Positions 1 to 9,500 of a stretch of DNA of 64,000 nt are shown here, piece by piece; the first letter of the stretch is position 1; the number at the start of each line of letters is the position of its first letter. The notes beneath the pieces are model-generated. The model ran no database searches. It was not told the DNA's origin and saw only the letters and a program-made list of their open reading frames with translations. Both the position numbers and the translations under genes were made by a program. Location of the stretch: NCBI GenBank assembly GCA_965602805.1, contig CBFCZK010000003.1, forward strand, positions 124,001-188,000. Reading direction: 5' to 3'. The stretch is from Thiomicrorhabdus sp965602805 (lineage in GTDB: Bacteria; Pseudomonadota; Gammaproteobacteria; Thiomicrospirales; Thiomicrospiraceae).

Positions 1-18
1 CTTTTTAATAATTGCCAT
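1..18 (-). CDS. rplB: 50S ribosomal protein L2, first six codons only
   Basis: Only the N-terminus (MAIIKK) is inside the window. The ATG at 18-16 is preceded by a good Shine-Dalgarno sequence (AGGAGTTACAAC before ATG), which lies just after the rplW stop. L2 of the 50S subunit is the gene expected after rplW in the S10 operon, and L2 proteins commonly begin MA(V/I)xK. The identification rests on position plus these six residues. The gene runs off the left edge. Confidence 0.75.
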
Positions 19-29
19 GTTGTAACTCC

Positions 30-326
30 TTACTCAGCAGTCGAAAAATCGATTTCTTGGCCAGCTGCCAAACGAACGATTGCCTTACGGATACCATTAC
101 GTTGACCTTGACGACCTTTAAAGACTTTACGCTTACCTTTAATGTTGATCATGTTAACAGACTGAACCTTTACATCGAATAAAGACTCAACTGCCTGCTT
201 AACTTCAGTTTTAGTTGCTGTTGGTTCAACCTTGAACACATATTGCTCGCGAGTATCTGCAAGGATCGCAGCTTTCTCAGAGATATGTGGAGCTAGCAAA
301 ACCTTTAGAATTCTTTCTTGATTCAT
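30..326 (-). CDS. rplW: 50S ribosomal protein L23
   Basis: This 98-residue protein is a full-length L23, the large-subunit protein beside the peptide exit tunnel that docks trigger factor and SRP. The family hallmark near the start (LLAPHISEKA, residues 10-19) and the central FKV...TKTEVKQAVE and VNxxxxKGKxK segments are present. Its ATG overlaps the rplD stop by four bases (ATGA), so translation is probably coupled. It sits in the order rpsJ-rplC-rplD-rplW-rplB of the S10 operon. Confidence 0.97.
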   Translation of the reverse strand: MNQERILKVLLAPHISEKAAILADTREQYVFKVEPTATKTEVKQAVESLFDVKVQSVNMINIKGKRKVFKGRQGQRNGIRKAIVRLAAGQEIDFSTAE

Positions 327-943
327 GCTAATTGCTCCTCTAGTTGTTTAACAGCACCCTGAGTCATTACTACATTTTTGAAACCAATTAAACTAACTGG
401 ATCAATTGAAGCAACATCACAAACATCAGCGCTATAAAGGTTACGAACAGACAAGTACAAATACTCATCAAAACCTTCTGTAATGACTAAAGCATCTGTC
501 AGATTTAACTGTGCCAATTTTGCTTTAAATTCTTTTGTCTTAGGCGCGTCTACTTTGAAGTCATCAACAACAACTAGACGTCCTGAGCGATTTAACTCAG
601 CAACAATAGATTTCATCGCACCGCGATACATCTTTTTGTTAACTTTTTGTGAGAAATCACGGTTATGACCTGGGAACGCACGTCCACCACCAACCCAGAT
701 AGGGCTACGGCTAGTACCTGCACGAGCACGTCCAGTTCCTTTTTGATTCCAAGGTTTAGCTCCGCCACCACTTACAGCTGCACGGTTCTTCTGAGCTTTG
801 GTACCTTGACGGCCACCACTCATATATGCCGTTACAACCTGGTGAACAAGTGCTTCGTTGAATTCTGTGCCAAACAAAGCTTCAGAAACAGAAACAGTTC
901 CGTTTTCCTTACCCGTTGCTAATTCGATTAATTTTAATTCCAT
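323..943 (-). CDS. rplD: 50S ribosomal protein L4
   Basis: L4 of the 50S subunit; in E. coli it is also the autogenous repressor of the S10 operon. The sequence carries the L4 loop PWxQKGTGRARAG (residues about 65-77 from the chosen start), SQKVNKKMYRGA and the C-terminal IDPVSLIGF. The reading frame stays open upstream, but I chose the second of two adjacent ATGs (943-941), giving MELKLIELATG as in other L4 proteins. The Shine-Dalgarno AAGGTG lies six bases before it. It overlaps rplW by four bases at the 3' end. Confidence 0.95.
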   Translation of the reverse strand: MELKLIELATGKENGTVSVSEALFGTEFNEALVHQVVTAYMSGGRQGTKAQKNRAAVSGGGAKPWNQKGTGRARAGTSRSPIWVGGGRAFPGHNRDFSQKVNKKMYRGAMKSIVAELNRSGRLVVVDDFKVDAPKTKEFKAKLAQLNLTDALVITEGFDEYLYLSVRNLYSADVCDVASIDPVSLIGFKNVVMTQGAVKQLEEQLA

Positions 944-953
944 CATGCCCACC

Positions 954-1592
954 TTACTTAACAGCTTTACGAACAATGACAGTACTATTTTTAGCGCCAG
1001 GGATTGCACCCTTAATTAATAACAGACCATTGTCTGTATCAACTTTTACTAAATCTAAGTTCTGTGTTGTTTGACGAACGTCACCCATATGTCCAGACAT
1101 TTTCTTACCTTTGAAAACGCGACCTGGAGTTTGGTTTTGCCCGATTGAACCGTTAGAACGGTGAGAAATAGAGTTACCGTGTGTTGCATCTTGCATCGTA
1201 AAGTTATGACGCTTAATACCACCCTGGAAACCTTTACCTTTGGTTGTCCCAGTAACATCTACTACAGCAATTTCGTTGAAACGTTCAACAGTAAGCTCTG
1301 AACCTACTTCTAAACCTTCAGCTTCAGCAGCTGAATCAACACGAAATTCCCATAAACCTCTTCCAGCTTCAACACCTGCTTTCGCAAACTGTCCAGCTGC
1401 CGGTTTGTTAACACGACCAGCGTGCACAGAACCAGTTGTAACTTGAATTGCAGAATAACCGTCAGCTTCAAGTGTTTTGATTTGAGTGATGCGGTTCGCT
1501 TGAACCTCTACAACCGTTACCGGAGTAGATACACCATTCGTGTCAAACACACGAGTCATGCCGATTTTCTTACCAATGATACCAATACTCAT
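954..1592 (-). CDS. rplC: 50S ribosomal protein L3
   Basis: The 212-residue product begins MSIGIIGKKIGMTRVFD, the characteristic L3 N-terminus. It contains the long finger loop (GTTKGKGFQGGIKRHNF and HGNSISHRSNGSIGQ, residues about 120-160) that reaches the peptidyl-transferase centre. The loop glutamine region that is methylated by PrmB in E. coli is preserved (IGQNQTPGRVFKGKKMSGHMG). It is the second gene of the S10 operon, between rpsJ and rplD. Confidence 0.97.
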   Translation of the reverse strand: MSIGIIGKKIGMTRVFDTNGVSTPVTVVEVQANRITQIKTLEADGYSAIQVTTGSVHAGRVNKPAAGQFAKAGVEAGRGLWEFRVDSAAEAEGLEVGSELTVERFNEIAVVDVTGTTKGKGFQGGIKRHNFTMQDATHGNSISHRSNGSIGQNQTPGRVFKGKKMSGHMGDVRQTTQNLDLVKVDTDNGLLLIKGAIPGAKNSTVIVRKAVK

Positions 1593-1652
1593 ACCATTTC
1601 CTTATTATTATTTATTGCCCGTCATAACGATTGATGACCGGCTAAATCACGA

Positions 1653-1964
1653 TTAACGTAATTCTAATTGAACATCTACACCAGCAGCCAAATCTAGCTT
1701 CATTAATGCATCAACAGTTTTTTCTGTTGGATCAACAATATCTAGCAAACGCTTGTGAGTACGAATTTCATACTGATCACGAGCGTCTTTATTGACGTGA
1801 GGTGAGACTAGGATCGTGAAACGTTCTTTACGAGTCGGCATAGGAATAGGTCCACGTACTTGTGCACCAGTTCTCTTTGCTGTTTCAGTAATTTCACGAG
1901 CAGACTGATCGATTAAACGATGGTCAAATGCTTTTAAGCGAATACGAATATTCTGGGTAGCCAT
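1653..1964 (-). CDS. rpsJ: 30S ribosomal protein S10 (NusE)
   Basis: The 103-residue protein begins MATQNIRIRLKAFDHRLIDQ, the S10 signature, and keeps the loop GPIPMPTRKERFTILVSPHVNKDARDQ. S10 is a small-subunit protein and also NusE, the antitermination factor that couples NusG and RNA polymerase to ribosomes. It is the first gene of the S10 operon here, with a readable promoter and a terminator of the upstream tuf gene between them. Confidence 0.98.
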   Translation of the reverse strand: MATQNIRIRLKAFDHRLIDQSAREITETAKRTGAQVRGPIPMPTRKERFTILVSPHVNKDARDQYEIRTHKRLLDIVDPTEKTVDALMKLDLAAGVDVQLELR

Positions 1965-2033
1965 AATCTCTGTCTCATTTATTTACATAATAGAAAAACA
2001 TACAAAATCGATGCATGCAAACTAAGGGAGCGG

Positions 2034-2062
2034 ATTATAGCAACATAATCCAATTAAAACAA
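2034..2062 (-). promoter_or_regulatory. Promoter of the S10 operon
   Basis: On the minus strand a -35 TTGTTT (2062-2057) and a perfect -10 TATAAT (2039-2034) are separated by exactly 17 bp. It lies between the tuf terminator and rpsJ and would give a leader of roughly 60 nt. Predicted by eye only. Confidence 0.75.
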
Positions 2063-2079
2063 CCCCTTATTATAGACAT

Positions 2080-2105
2080 AAAAAAAGAGGGCATATAGCC
2101 CTCTT
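2080..2105 (-). terminator. Rho-independent terminator after tuf
   Basis: On the minus strand a seven-pair stem (AGAGGGC / GCCCTCT) with a five-base loop is followed by a run of T residues. It closes the str operon before the rpsJ promoter. Confidence 0.85.
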
Positions 2106-2125
2106 CTTTATGAAACACGTGTTAT

Positions 2126-3316
2126 CTAGTCAAGAATTTTAGCAACAACACCTGCACCAACAGTACGACCACCCTCACGGATAGCGAAACGCAAACCATC
2201 TGACATCGCGATAGGGTTGATTAACTCAACGACCATCTGAACGTTGTCACCAGGCATAACCATTTCTGTACCTTCTGGTAATGTACATGCACCTGTTACA
2301 TCAGTTGTACGGAAGTAGAACTGTGGACGGTAACCTTGGAAGAATGGAGTGTGACGTCCACCTTCATCTTTTGATAATACATATACTTCAGCTTCGAACT
2401 TAGTATGTGGTTTAACAGTTCCTTTATGCGCAAGAACTTGTCCACGCTCGATATCTTCACGCTTAGTACCACGTAAAAGGATACCAACGTTATCACCAGC
2501 TTCACCTTGATCAAGCAGCTTACGGAACATCTCTACACCAGTTACTGTTGTAGTTGTAGTGTCACGGATACCAACGATCTCGATCTCTTCACCAACTTTA
2601 ACAACACCCGTCTCAATACGACCAGTCGCAACTGTTCCACGACCTTGGATTGAGAAGATATCTTCTACAGGCATTAGGAAGTCTTTGTCTGTTTCACGAA
2701 CAGGATCTGGAATGTATGTATCCAAAGCATCAACTAGACGAGATACTGCTGGAGCACCAATTTCAGACTGGTCATCAGCGATTGCTAAAGTAGCTGAACC
2801 GATGATTACCGGAGTATCGTCACCTGGGAATTCGTACATATCAAGAAGTTCACGAACTTCCATCTCTACTAATTCTAGTAACTCTTCATCATCAACCATA
2901 TCGGCTTTGTTTAGGAAAACAACGATGTATGGTACACCAACCTGACGTGAAAGAAGGATGTGCTCACGCGTCTGAGGCATTGGCCCATCAGCTGCTGAAC
3001 ATACTAGGATTGCACCATCCATTTGTGCAGCACCAGTGATCATGTTCTTAACATAATCGGCGTGACCCGGGCAATCTACGTGTGCGTAGTGACGAGTCTC
3101 TGACTCATACTCAACATGAGAAGTTGAGATCGTGATACCACGTTCTCTTTCTTCTGGTGCGTTATCGATCGATGCGAAATCTTTAACATCTCCACCGAAT
3201 TTACGACCCTGTACAATTGTTAGTGCTGCTGTAAGAGTTGTCTTACCGTGATCGACGTGACCGATAGTACCAACGTTTACGTGAAGCTTATCGCGTTCAA
3301 ACTTAGCTTTTGCCAT
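2126..3316 (-). CDS. tuf: Elongation factor Tu, copy A (end of str operon)
   Basis: EF-Tu is the GTPase that delivers aminoacyl-tRNA to the ribosome. The 396-residue product shows the G1 loop GHVDHGKT (residues 19-26), DCPGHADY, NKAD and the beta-barrel domains 2 and 3 of normal length. It follows fusA as in other gammaproteobacterial str operons. The protein is identical to that of the second tuf gene at 18612-19802. The nucleotide sequences appear to differ at one synonymous position (A at 2168 against C at 18654), and similarity stops at the start and stop codons. Confidence 0.99.
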   Translation of the reverse strand: MAKAKFERDKLHVNVGTIGHVDHGKTTLTAALTIVQGRKFGGDVKDFASIDNAPEERERGITISTSHVEYESETRHYAHVDCPGHADYVKNMITGAAQMDGAILVCSAADGPMPQTREHILLSRQVGVPYIVVFLNKADMVDDEELLELVEMEVRELLDMYEFPGDDTPVIIGSATLAIADDQSEIGAPAVSRLVDALDTYIPDPVRETDKDFLMPVEDIFSIQGRGTVATGRIETGVVKVGEEIEIVGIRDTTTTTVTGVEMFRKLLDQGEAGDNVGILLRGTKREDIERGQVLAHKGTVKPHTKFEAEVYVLSKDEGGRHTPFFQGYRPQFYFRTTDVTGACTLPEGTEMVMPGDNVQMVVELINPIAMSDGLRFAIREGGRTVGAGVVAKILD

Positions 3317-3340
3317 TTTAAAATACCTATATTAAGCAAA

Positions 3341-3362
3341 GACCTCGCTATACAACGAGGTC
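3341..3362 (-). promoter_or_regulatory. Hairpin between fusA and tuf
   Basis: A perfect seven-pair stem (GACCTCG / CGAGGTC) with an eight-base loop lies in the fusA-tuf spacer. It has no proper T-run, so it is more likely an attenuator or RNA-processing/stability hairpin than a full terminator. Confidence 0.5.
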
Positions 3363-3378
3363 AAAATTATTAAATTAA

Positions 3379-5481
3379 TTAAGAGCCTTTAGTGGCACTC
3401 GTAATGATTTCATCTTGAATATTCTTAGGTGCATGATTATATTTCATGAACGCCATACTATAGTTAGCACGACCCTGAGTCAAAGAACGCATTGTGTTTG
3501 AATAACCAAACATTTCAGACAATGGGACTTCAGCCTTAATAGACTTACCAGTAGGAATATCCGTCATACTGGCTACTAATCCACGACGTCTATTCAAATC
3601 ACCGATGATATCACCCATGTAATCTTCAGGAGTCGTAACCTCTACATCCATGATTGGCTCAAGAATAACGGCCTTACCTTCAGCAGCACCATTCTTGATA
3701 CCCATACCTGCAGCAACCGAGAATGCCATTTCATTGGAATCGACATCATGGTATGAACCATCGATTAACTCGACACTTACATCTACCATTGGGAATCCTG
3801 CAAGAACACCATTTTCAAGCTGGGCTTTACAACCCTTCTCAACGGCACCAATGTATTCACGAGGAACTGAACCACCAACAGTACTGTTGATAAATTCAAA
3901 ACCTTCACCTGGCTCACGAGGCTTCATTCTTAGAACAACGTGACCATACTGACCACGACCACCAGACTGACGTACAAACTTACCATCAACTTCAACTTCT
4001 CTGGTAATTGTTTCACGGTAAGAAACTTGAGGTGCACCAACATTCGCTTCGACACTGAACTCACGCTTCATACGATCTACAATGATATCAAGGTGAAGCT
4101 CACCCATACCAGAGATAATAGTCTGACCAGTTTCTTCATCAGAATGCACACGGAAAGACGGATCTTCTGCTGCAAGCTTCTGTAAAGCAATACCCATCTT
4201 CTCTTGATCAGGCTTAGTTTTAGGCTCAATCGCAATAGAGATAACCGGCTCAGGGAATTCCATACGCTCAAGCACGATACGATTATCTGGATCACATAAA
4301 GTATCACCAGTTGTTGTATCTTTAAGACCTACGGCACAAGCGATATCACCAGCACGAACTTCTTTAATTTCTTCACGAGAGTTTGAGTGCATCTGTAACA
4401 AACGACCTACACGCTCACGCTTCTCTTTAGTAGAGTTATAAACAGGGCTACCTGCTGCTAACACACCAGAGTAAACACGGAAGAAAGTCAGAGTACCAAC
4501 ATAAGGATCCGTCATAATCTTAAATGCCAATGAAGCGTAAGGCGCGTCATCAGTTGATTCACGACTAGAGGCAGAACCATCTTCAAGCTCACCAGTAATT
4601 GCTGGAACATCAGCAGGTGCTGGCATATAGTCGATTACAGCATCAAGAAGGGTTTGAACACCTTTATTCTTGAACGCTGAACCACAGAACATTGGAACGA
4701 TTTCAACAGCGATACAACGAAGACGAATACCCGCCTTAATTTCTTCTTCTGTTAAATCACCTTCTTCAAGGTACTTATCCATAAGCTCTTCAGTTGCTTC
4801 AGCAGCAGCTTCGACCATTTTTTCACGCCATTCATTAGCTTCATCGATCATATCAGCAGGAATTTCTTCATAACGAAACTCCATACCCATATTCTCTTCT
4901 TCCCAATAGATTGCTTTCATCTTAACCAAATCAACCACACCACGGAAAGTCTCTTCAGCACCGATAGGAAGCTGCATTGGAACAGGAAGCGCACCTAGAC
5001 GATCAATAACCATCTGGTTAACGTTTAGGAAGTTAGCTCCTGCACGATCCATTTTGTTTACGAAACCCATACGTGGCACGCCATACTTATCCGCTTGACG
5101 CCATACTGTTTCAGACTGAGGCTCAACACCACTTACTGAACAGAAACACGTTACTGCACCATCTAGTACACGCAATGAACGCTCTACTTCGATCGTGAAA
5201 TCAACGTGACCAGGAGTATCAATGATATTGATACGGTGCTGAGGATACTGCTTAGCCATCCCGCTCCAGTGACAAGTTGTTGCAGCAGAAGTGATCGTGA
5301 TTCCACGCTCTTGCTCTTGCTCCATCCAATCCATTGTCGCACCACCATCATGTACCTCACCAATCTTGTGAGAAACACCTGTGTAGTACAGGATACGTTC
5401 AGTTGTTGTTGTCTTACCCGCATCGATGTGCGCCATAATACCGATATTTCGGTACTGATTTAAAGGGGTTGTACGTGCCAC
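3379..5481 (-). CDS. fusA: Elongation factor G
   Basis: The 700-residue translocase GTPase has the G1 loop AHIDAGKTTTTERI (residues about 17-30), the switch-I motif RGITITSAA, DTPGHVDF and NKMDRAGA. Domain IV carries the typical SYRETI...GGRGQYGHV segment, and the C-terminal domain V is complete. The start codon is GTG (5481-5479), preceded by AAGG eight bases upstream, giving the conserved N-terminus (M)ARTTPLNQYRNIGI. It sits between rpsG and tuf in the str operon. Confidence 0.98.
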   Translation of the reverse strand: MARTTPLNQYRNIGIMAHIDAGKTTTTERILYYTGVSHKIGEVHDGGATMDWMEQEQERGITITSAATTCHWSGMAKQYPQHRINIIDTPGHVDFTIEVERSLRVLDGAVTCFCSVSGVEPQSETVWRQADKYGVPRMGFVNKMDRAGANFLNVNQMVIDRLGALPVPMQLPIGAEETFRGVVDLVKMKAIYWEEENMGMEFRYEEIPADMIDEANEWREKMVEAAAEATEELMDKYLEEGDLTEEEIKAGIRLRCIAVEIVPMFCGSAFKNKGVQTLLDAVIDYMPAPADVPAITGELEDGSASSRESTDDAPYASLAFKIMTDPYVGTLTFFRVYSGVLAAGSPVYNSTKEKRERVGRLLQMHSNSREEIKEVRAGDIACAVGLKDTTTGDTLCDPDNRIVLERMEFPEPVISIAIEPKTKPDQEKMGIALQKLAAEDPSFRVHSDEETGQTIISGMGELHLDIIVDRMKREFSVEANVGAPQVSYRETITREVEVDGKFVRQSGGRGQYGHVVLRMKPREPGEGFEFINSTVGGSVPREYIGAVEKGCKAQLENGVLAGFPMVDVSVELIDGSYHDVDSNEMAFSVAAGMGIKNGAAEGKAVILEPIMDVEVTTPEDYMGDIIGDLNRRRGLVASMTDIPTGKSIKAEVPLSEMFGYSNTMRSLTQGRANYSMAFMKYNHAPKNIQDEIITSATKGS

Positions 5482-5499
5482 TTTAATAACCTTTTTTAA

Positions 5500-5532
5500 A
5501 TTCTACAAAAAATAAAGGCCCTAAATAGGGCC
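5500..5532 (-). terminator. Terminator-like hairpin between rpsG and fusA
   Basis: On the minus strand a seven-pair stem (GGCCCTA / TAGGGCC, 5532-5517) with a two-base loop is followed by TTTATTTTTT. The gene order says fusA should be co-transcribed, so this is probably a partial terminator (attenuator) within the str operon. Confidence 0.6.
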
Positions 5533-5541
5533 CTAATCAGA

Positions 5542-6015
5542 TTACCAACGGAAATGTGAAAAGGCTTTGTTTGCCTCTGCCATTCTGTGAGTATCTTCTT
5601 TTTTCTTAACCGCTGAACCACGACCCTCAAGGGCGTCTCCAAGCTCACCAGCTAAACGCAGCATCATACCTTTCTCACTACGCTTACGGGCAGCATCAAC
5701 TGTCCAACGCATAGCTAAAGCTATTTTACGCTCAGAGCGAACTTCAATCGGTACTTGATAAGTTGCACCACCAACACGTCGAGATTTAACCTCAACCATT
5801 GGACCAACATTTTCAAGTGCTTCTTTCAAGAAAGCAGCGTGATCGCCACCATTCTTACGTTCAACAACAATGTCTAATGCACCATAAACAATCTTTTCAG
5901 CAATGGCTTTTTTGCCACTTACCATAATCATGTTTACAAATTTAGTCAGCGTTAAATCGCCGAACTTAGGATCAGGTAAAACCTGTCTTTTAGGTATTTC
6001 TCTTCTTCTTGCCAT
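5542..6015 (-). CDS. rpsG: 30S ribosomal protein S7
   Basis: S7 nucleates assembly of the small-subunit head. From the chosen ATG at 6015 the product is 157 residues and begins MARRREIPKRQVLPDPKFGD, the canonical S7 start. The frame is open for 13 further codons upstream, but these do not resemble S7, and a Shine-Dalgarno-like GGAAGAG precedes the chosen ATG. The motif GGATYQVPIEVR (central) is intact. Second gene of the str operon. Confidence 0.97.
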   Translation of the reverse strand: MARRREIPKRQVLPDPKFGDLTLTKFVNMIMVSGKKAIAEKIVYGALDIVVERKNGGDHAAFLKEALENVGPMVEVKSRRVGGATYQVPIEVRSERKIALAMRWTVDAARKRSEKGMMLRLAGELGDALEGRGSAVKKKEDTHRMAEANKAFSHFRW

Positions 6016-6076
6016 TCTAAACTCTTCCGGTATAAATATTACACAAAACTGCAAATCGTATGTTAAAAGTTAATTA

Positions 6077-6451
6077 CTAACCTTTAGGACGTTTTGCACC
6101 GTACTTTGAACGACCTTGTCTACGTTCAGAAACGCCGGCGCAATCTAATGCTCCACGAACTGTATGGTAACGTACACCAGGTAAATCTTTAACACGACCA
6201 CCACGGATAAGAATAACCGAGTGTTCTTGCAAGTTATGACCTTCACCACCAATATAGGAAGCTACTTCATAACCATTTGTTAATCGTACACGCGCAACTT
6301 TACGCAGAGCAGAGTTAGGCTTCTTAGGGGTTGTTGTATAAACACGCGTACAAACACCACGACGTTGAGGACAAGCCTCTAACGCTGCAACGTTTGAAAC
6401 TTTACGTTTGTCTTTACGCGGCTTACGCACCAACTGGTTAATAGTCGCCAT
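6077..6451 (-). CDS. rpsL: 30S ribosomal protein S12
   Basis: The 124-residue protein starts MATINQLVRKPRK and contains TTPKKPNSALRKVARVRL with lysine 43, the usual streptomycin-sensitive residue, and the second conserved loop RGGRVKDLPGVRYH with PGVRYH. S12 acts in decoding at the A site. It is the first gene of the rpsL-rpsG-fusA-tuf operon, with its own promoter in the spacer to rpoC. Confidence 0.98.
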   Translation of the reverse strand: MATINQLVRKPRKDKRKVSNVAALEACPQRRGVCTRVYTTTPKKPNSALRKVARVRLTNGYEVASYIGGEGHNLQEHSVILIRGGRVKDLPGVRYHTVRGALDCAGVSERRQGRSKYGAKRPKG

Positions 6452-6494
6452 TCTTTTTCTCCAAATTTGAGATTAACTCTAACTTTAATACGAA

Positions 6495-6520
6495 TTGTGG
6501 ACTTTTTTAGCCCACAAATA
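6495..6520 (-). promoter_or_regulatory. Leader hairpin at the 5' end of the str-operon mRNA
   Basis: Just downstream of the rpsL promoter, the minus strand can form an eight-pair stem (TTGTGGGC / GTCCACAA, one G-U pair) around an A-rich loop. Its position within a few bases of the expected transcript start suggests a 5' protective or regulatory hairpin. Confidence 0.45.
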
Positions 6521-6530
6521 AGGATAGAGG

Positions 6531-6559
6531 ATTCTAAAGGCCTAAGCAATATAAGTCAA
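6531..6559 (-). promoter_or_regulatory. Promoter of the str operon (rpsL)
   Basis: On the minus strand TTGACT (6559-6554) and TAGAAT (6536-6531) are spaced by exactly 17 bp in the rpoC-rpsL spacer. This is a near-consensus sigma-70 promoter. Confidence 0.8.
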
Positions 6560-6585
6560 GCATTAACTACTTGAATTTATTTAGA

Positions 6586-9500
6586 TTAGGCTTCGACCTC
6601 TGGGGTTTCTTCTACTACTACTTCAGCAACAGCTGACTCCACGACTTCATCAACGGTTTCAGAAACTTCTTCCGTTTTCATAAAGACCTGCAATTCACCT
6701 GCGGCTTTCTCAGCTGCTTTTCTTCTAGCTTGGTGATAGGCAAAACCTGTACCAGCTGGAATTAAGCGACCAACAATAACATTTTCCTTCAAACCAACTA
6801 ACTTATCACGTTTACCACTTACAGCAGCTTCCGTTAATACACGAGTTGTTTCTTGGAATGAAGCGGCTGAGATAAATGACTCAGTCGCTAACGATGCTTT
6901 AGTGATACCTAACAAGACACGATCGTATGTAGCTTCAATCTCACCAGCTTCACGTGCTTTCTCATTTAGGCGAAGTACTTTAGAGTACTCTGTTTGCTCA
7001 CCTTTAATAAGACCAGTATCACCAACTGTTTTAATTTCAACTTTTCTAAGCATTTGACGAACAATTGTCTCAATGTGCTTATCGTTGATCTTTACACCCT
7101 GTAGACGGTAAACATCTTGAACTTCGTCAACAATGTACTCAGCAAGCTTCTTAATACCCAATAAACGTAATATGTCATGTGGATTAGGATTACCATCAAC
7201 AACGATATCCCCTTTCTCTACACGCTCACCTTCAAATACGCTGACTTTACGCCACTTAGGAATAAGGTCTTCATACTGTTCGCCGCTATCCTGGGTAATA
7301 ACAAGACGTTGCTTACCTTTAGTCTCTTTACCGAAACCAACCACACCAGATACTTCTGCCATGATAGAAGGCTCTTTAGGCTGACGCGCTTCAAACAAGT
7401 CAGCAACACGTGGTAGACCACCGGTGATATCCTTGTTTTTAGAAGACGCTTGAGGAATACGTGCTAATACTTGACCGGCACCGACTTCAACATTTTCTTG
7501 TATAACAACAACACCATTTTCAGGTAGGTAATAAATTGCTGGGGTTTGCGTACCAGGGAAGTTAATTGCTTCTCCCGCGGCACTTACCAATGCGATAAAC
7601 GGACGAGCTTCTTTCGCAGCCGTGGCACGCTCTTTAGCATCTTTAACAACGTGAGTTGTTAAACCTGTTAATTCATCAATCGTCTCTTCAACAGCGCCTT
7701 CAAAGTTACCAAAGACAGCTTGACCAGAAACTTCAGTAATTACTGGGTGAGTATGCGGGTCCCATTGAGAAAGTATCTCACCAGCAGCAATTGAACCTTC
7801 ATTTTTAACGGTTAGCAAACTACCATATTGAATCTTATAACGCTCTTGCTCACGACCCGTTTCATCCAAGATAGAAACGACACCAGAACGAGATGTCACG
7901 ACAATTTGACCATCCGGATTAGTGATTGTTTTAATTGCGTCATACTTGACTGTACCGGCATGCTTAACTTCAATCTGACTTTGTGCAGCTGAACCAGATG
8001 CCGTACCACCGATATGGAAAGTACGCATTGTTAACTGAGTACCAGGCTCACCGATTGACTGAGCCGCCATAACACCGACCGCCTCACCCATATTAACCAG
8101 GTGACCACGTGCTAAGTCACGACCGTAACACTGCTGACAGATACCAAACTTGGTTTCACAAGTCATTGGTGAACGTACAAGAACGTGATCGATACCATTA
8201 GCATCAATGATTCCGGCAATCTTCTCGTCAACCAAAGTACCGTTAGCAATCAATAGCCTGCCATCGTGCGTCATCACATCTTCATTCGTGTAACGACCCA
8301 AAACTCGGACATTTAGAGTTTCAACAACATCTCCACCCTCAACGTGTGCCTTCATTAAGACACCCGCTTCAGTCCCACAATTACGCTCTGTAACAACAAC
8401 ATCTTGAGCAACATCTACTAAACGACGTGTCAGGTAACCAGAGTTAGCCGTCTTCAATGCTGTATCAGCCAAACCTTTACGTGCACCGTGAGTCGAAATA
8501 AAGTACTGAAGTACGTTCAAACCTTCACGGAAGTTAGCCGTGATAGGTGTTTCGATGATTGATCCATCAGGCTTAGCCATCAGACCACGCATTCCACCCA
8601 ACTGACGCATCTGAGCGACGGAACCACGAGCTCCAGAATCTGCCATCATGTATACAGAGTTAAAAGAAGTTTGTTGAACTTCTTCACCTTGCGCATCGAC
8701 AACTGTCTCAAACTGAAGCTCTTGCATCATTGCTTTAGTGACTAGTTCATTGGTATGAGACCAAATATCAACAACCTTGTTATAACGCTCACCTTCCGTT
8801 ACTAGACCCTGTGAAAACTGACTCTGAATCTCTTCAACCTGTGATTCAGCTCGCTGGATAATACCGGCTTTTTCATCCGGGATTAACATATCATCAGAAC
8901 AGAAAGATAGACCACCCATCGTTGACCATTTGAAACCAGCATACATTAGCTGATCTGCAAAAATAACCGTCTGCTTAGGCCCTAAAACTCGGTAACAAGT
9001 ATTTAATACAGTACTGATTGCTTTCTTTGTCAGGTTTAAGTTCATCAAGTCAAAACTTAGACCTTTAGGCAATATTCTTGACATGATTGCACGTCCAACA
9101 GTGGTATCAACAATACGTGTTGTAACACTCTCAGTACCTTCGTCATCCACCAATGTTTCAACGAATTTCAGCTTAATTCTAGTGTGAATGTGAACAACAT
9201 TCGCATCCAAAGCACGCTGAACTTCTTGCCAGTTAGAGAACGCCATACCTTCACCGATTGCATTAATTTGCTCTCGAGTAACATAATATAGACCCAACAC
9301 AACATCCTGTGAAGGAACGATGATTGGATCACCGTTAGCAGGTGATAGCAGGTTGTTCGTTGACATCATCAATGTACGCGCTTCAATCTGAGCTTCTAAT
9401 GATAGTGGTACGTGTACCGCCATCTGATCGCCATCGAAATCGGCGTTGAATGCAGAACATACTAGAGGGTGCAAGTTAATTGCCTTCCCTTCGATAAGAA

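Noticed and set aside
6538..6543. AGGCCT between the -35 and -10 of the rpsL promoter
   Set aside because: Only the six-base core is shared; no wider similarity to the palindrome family.
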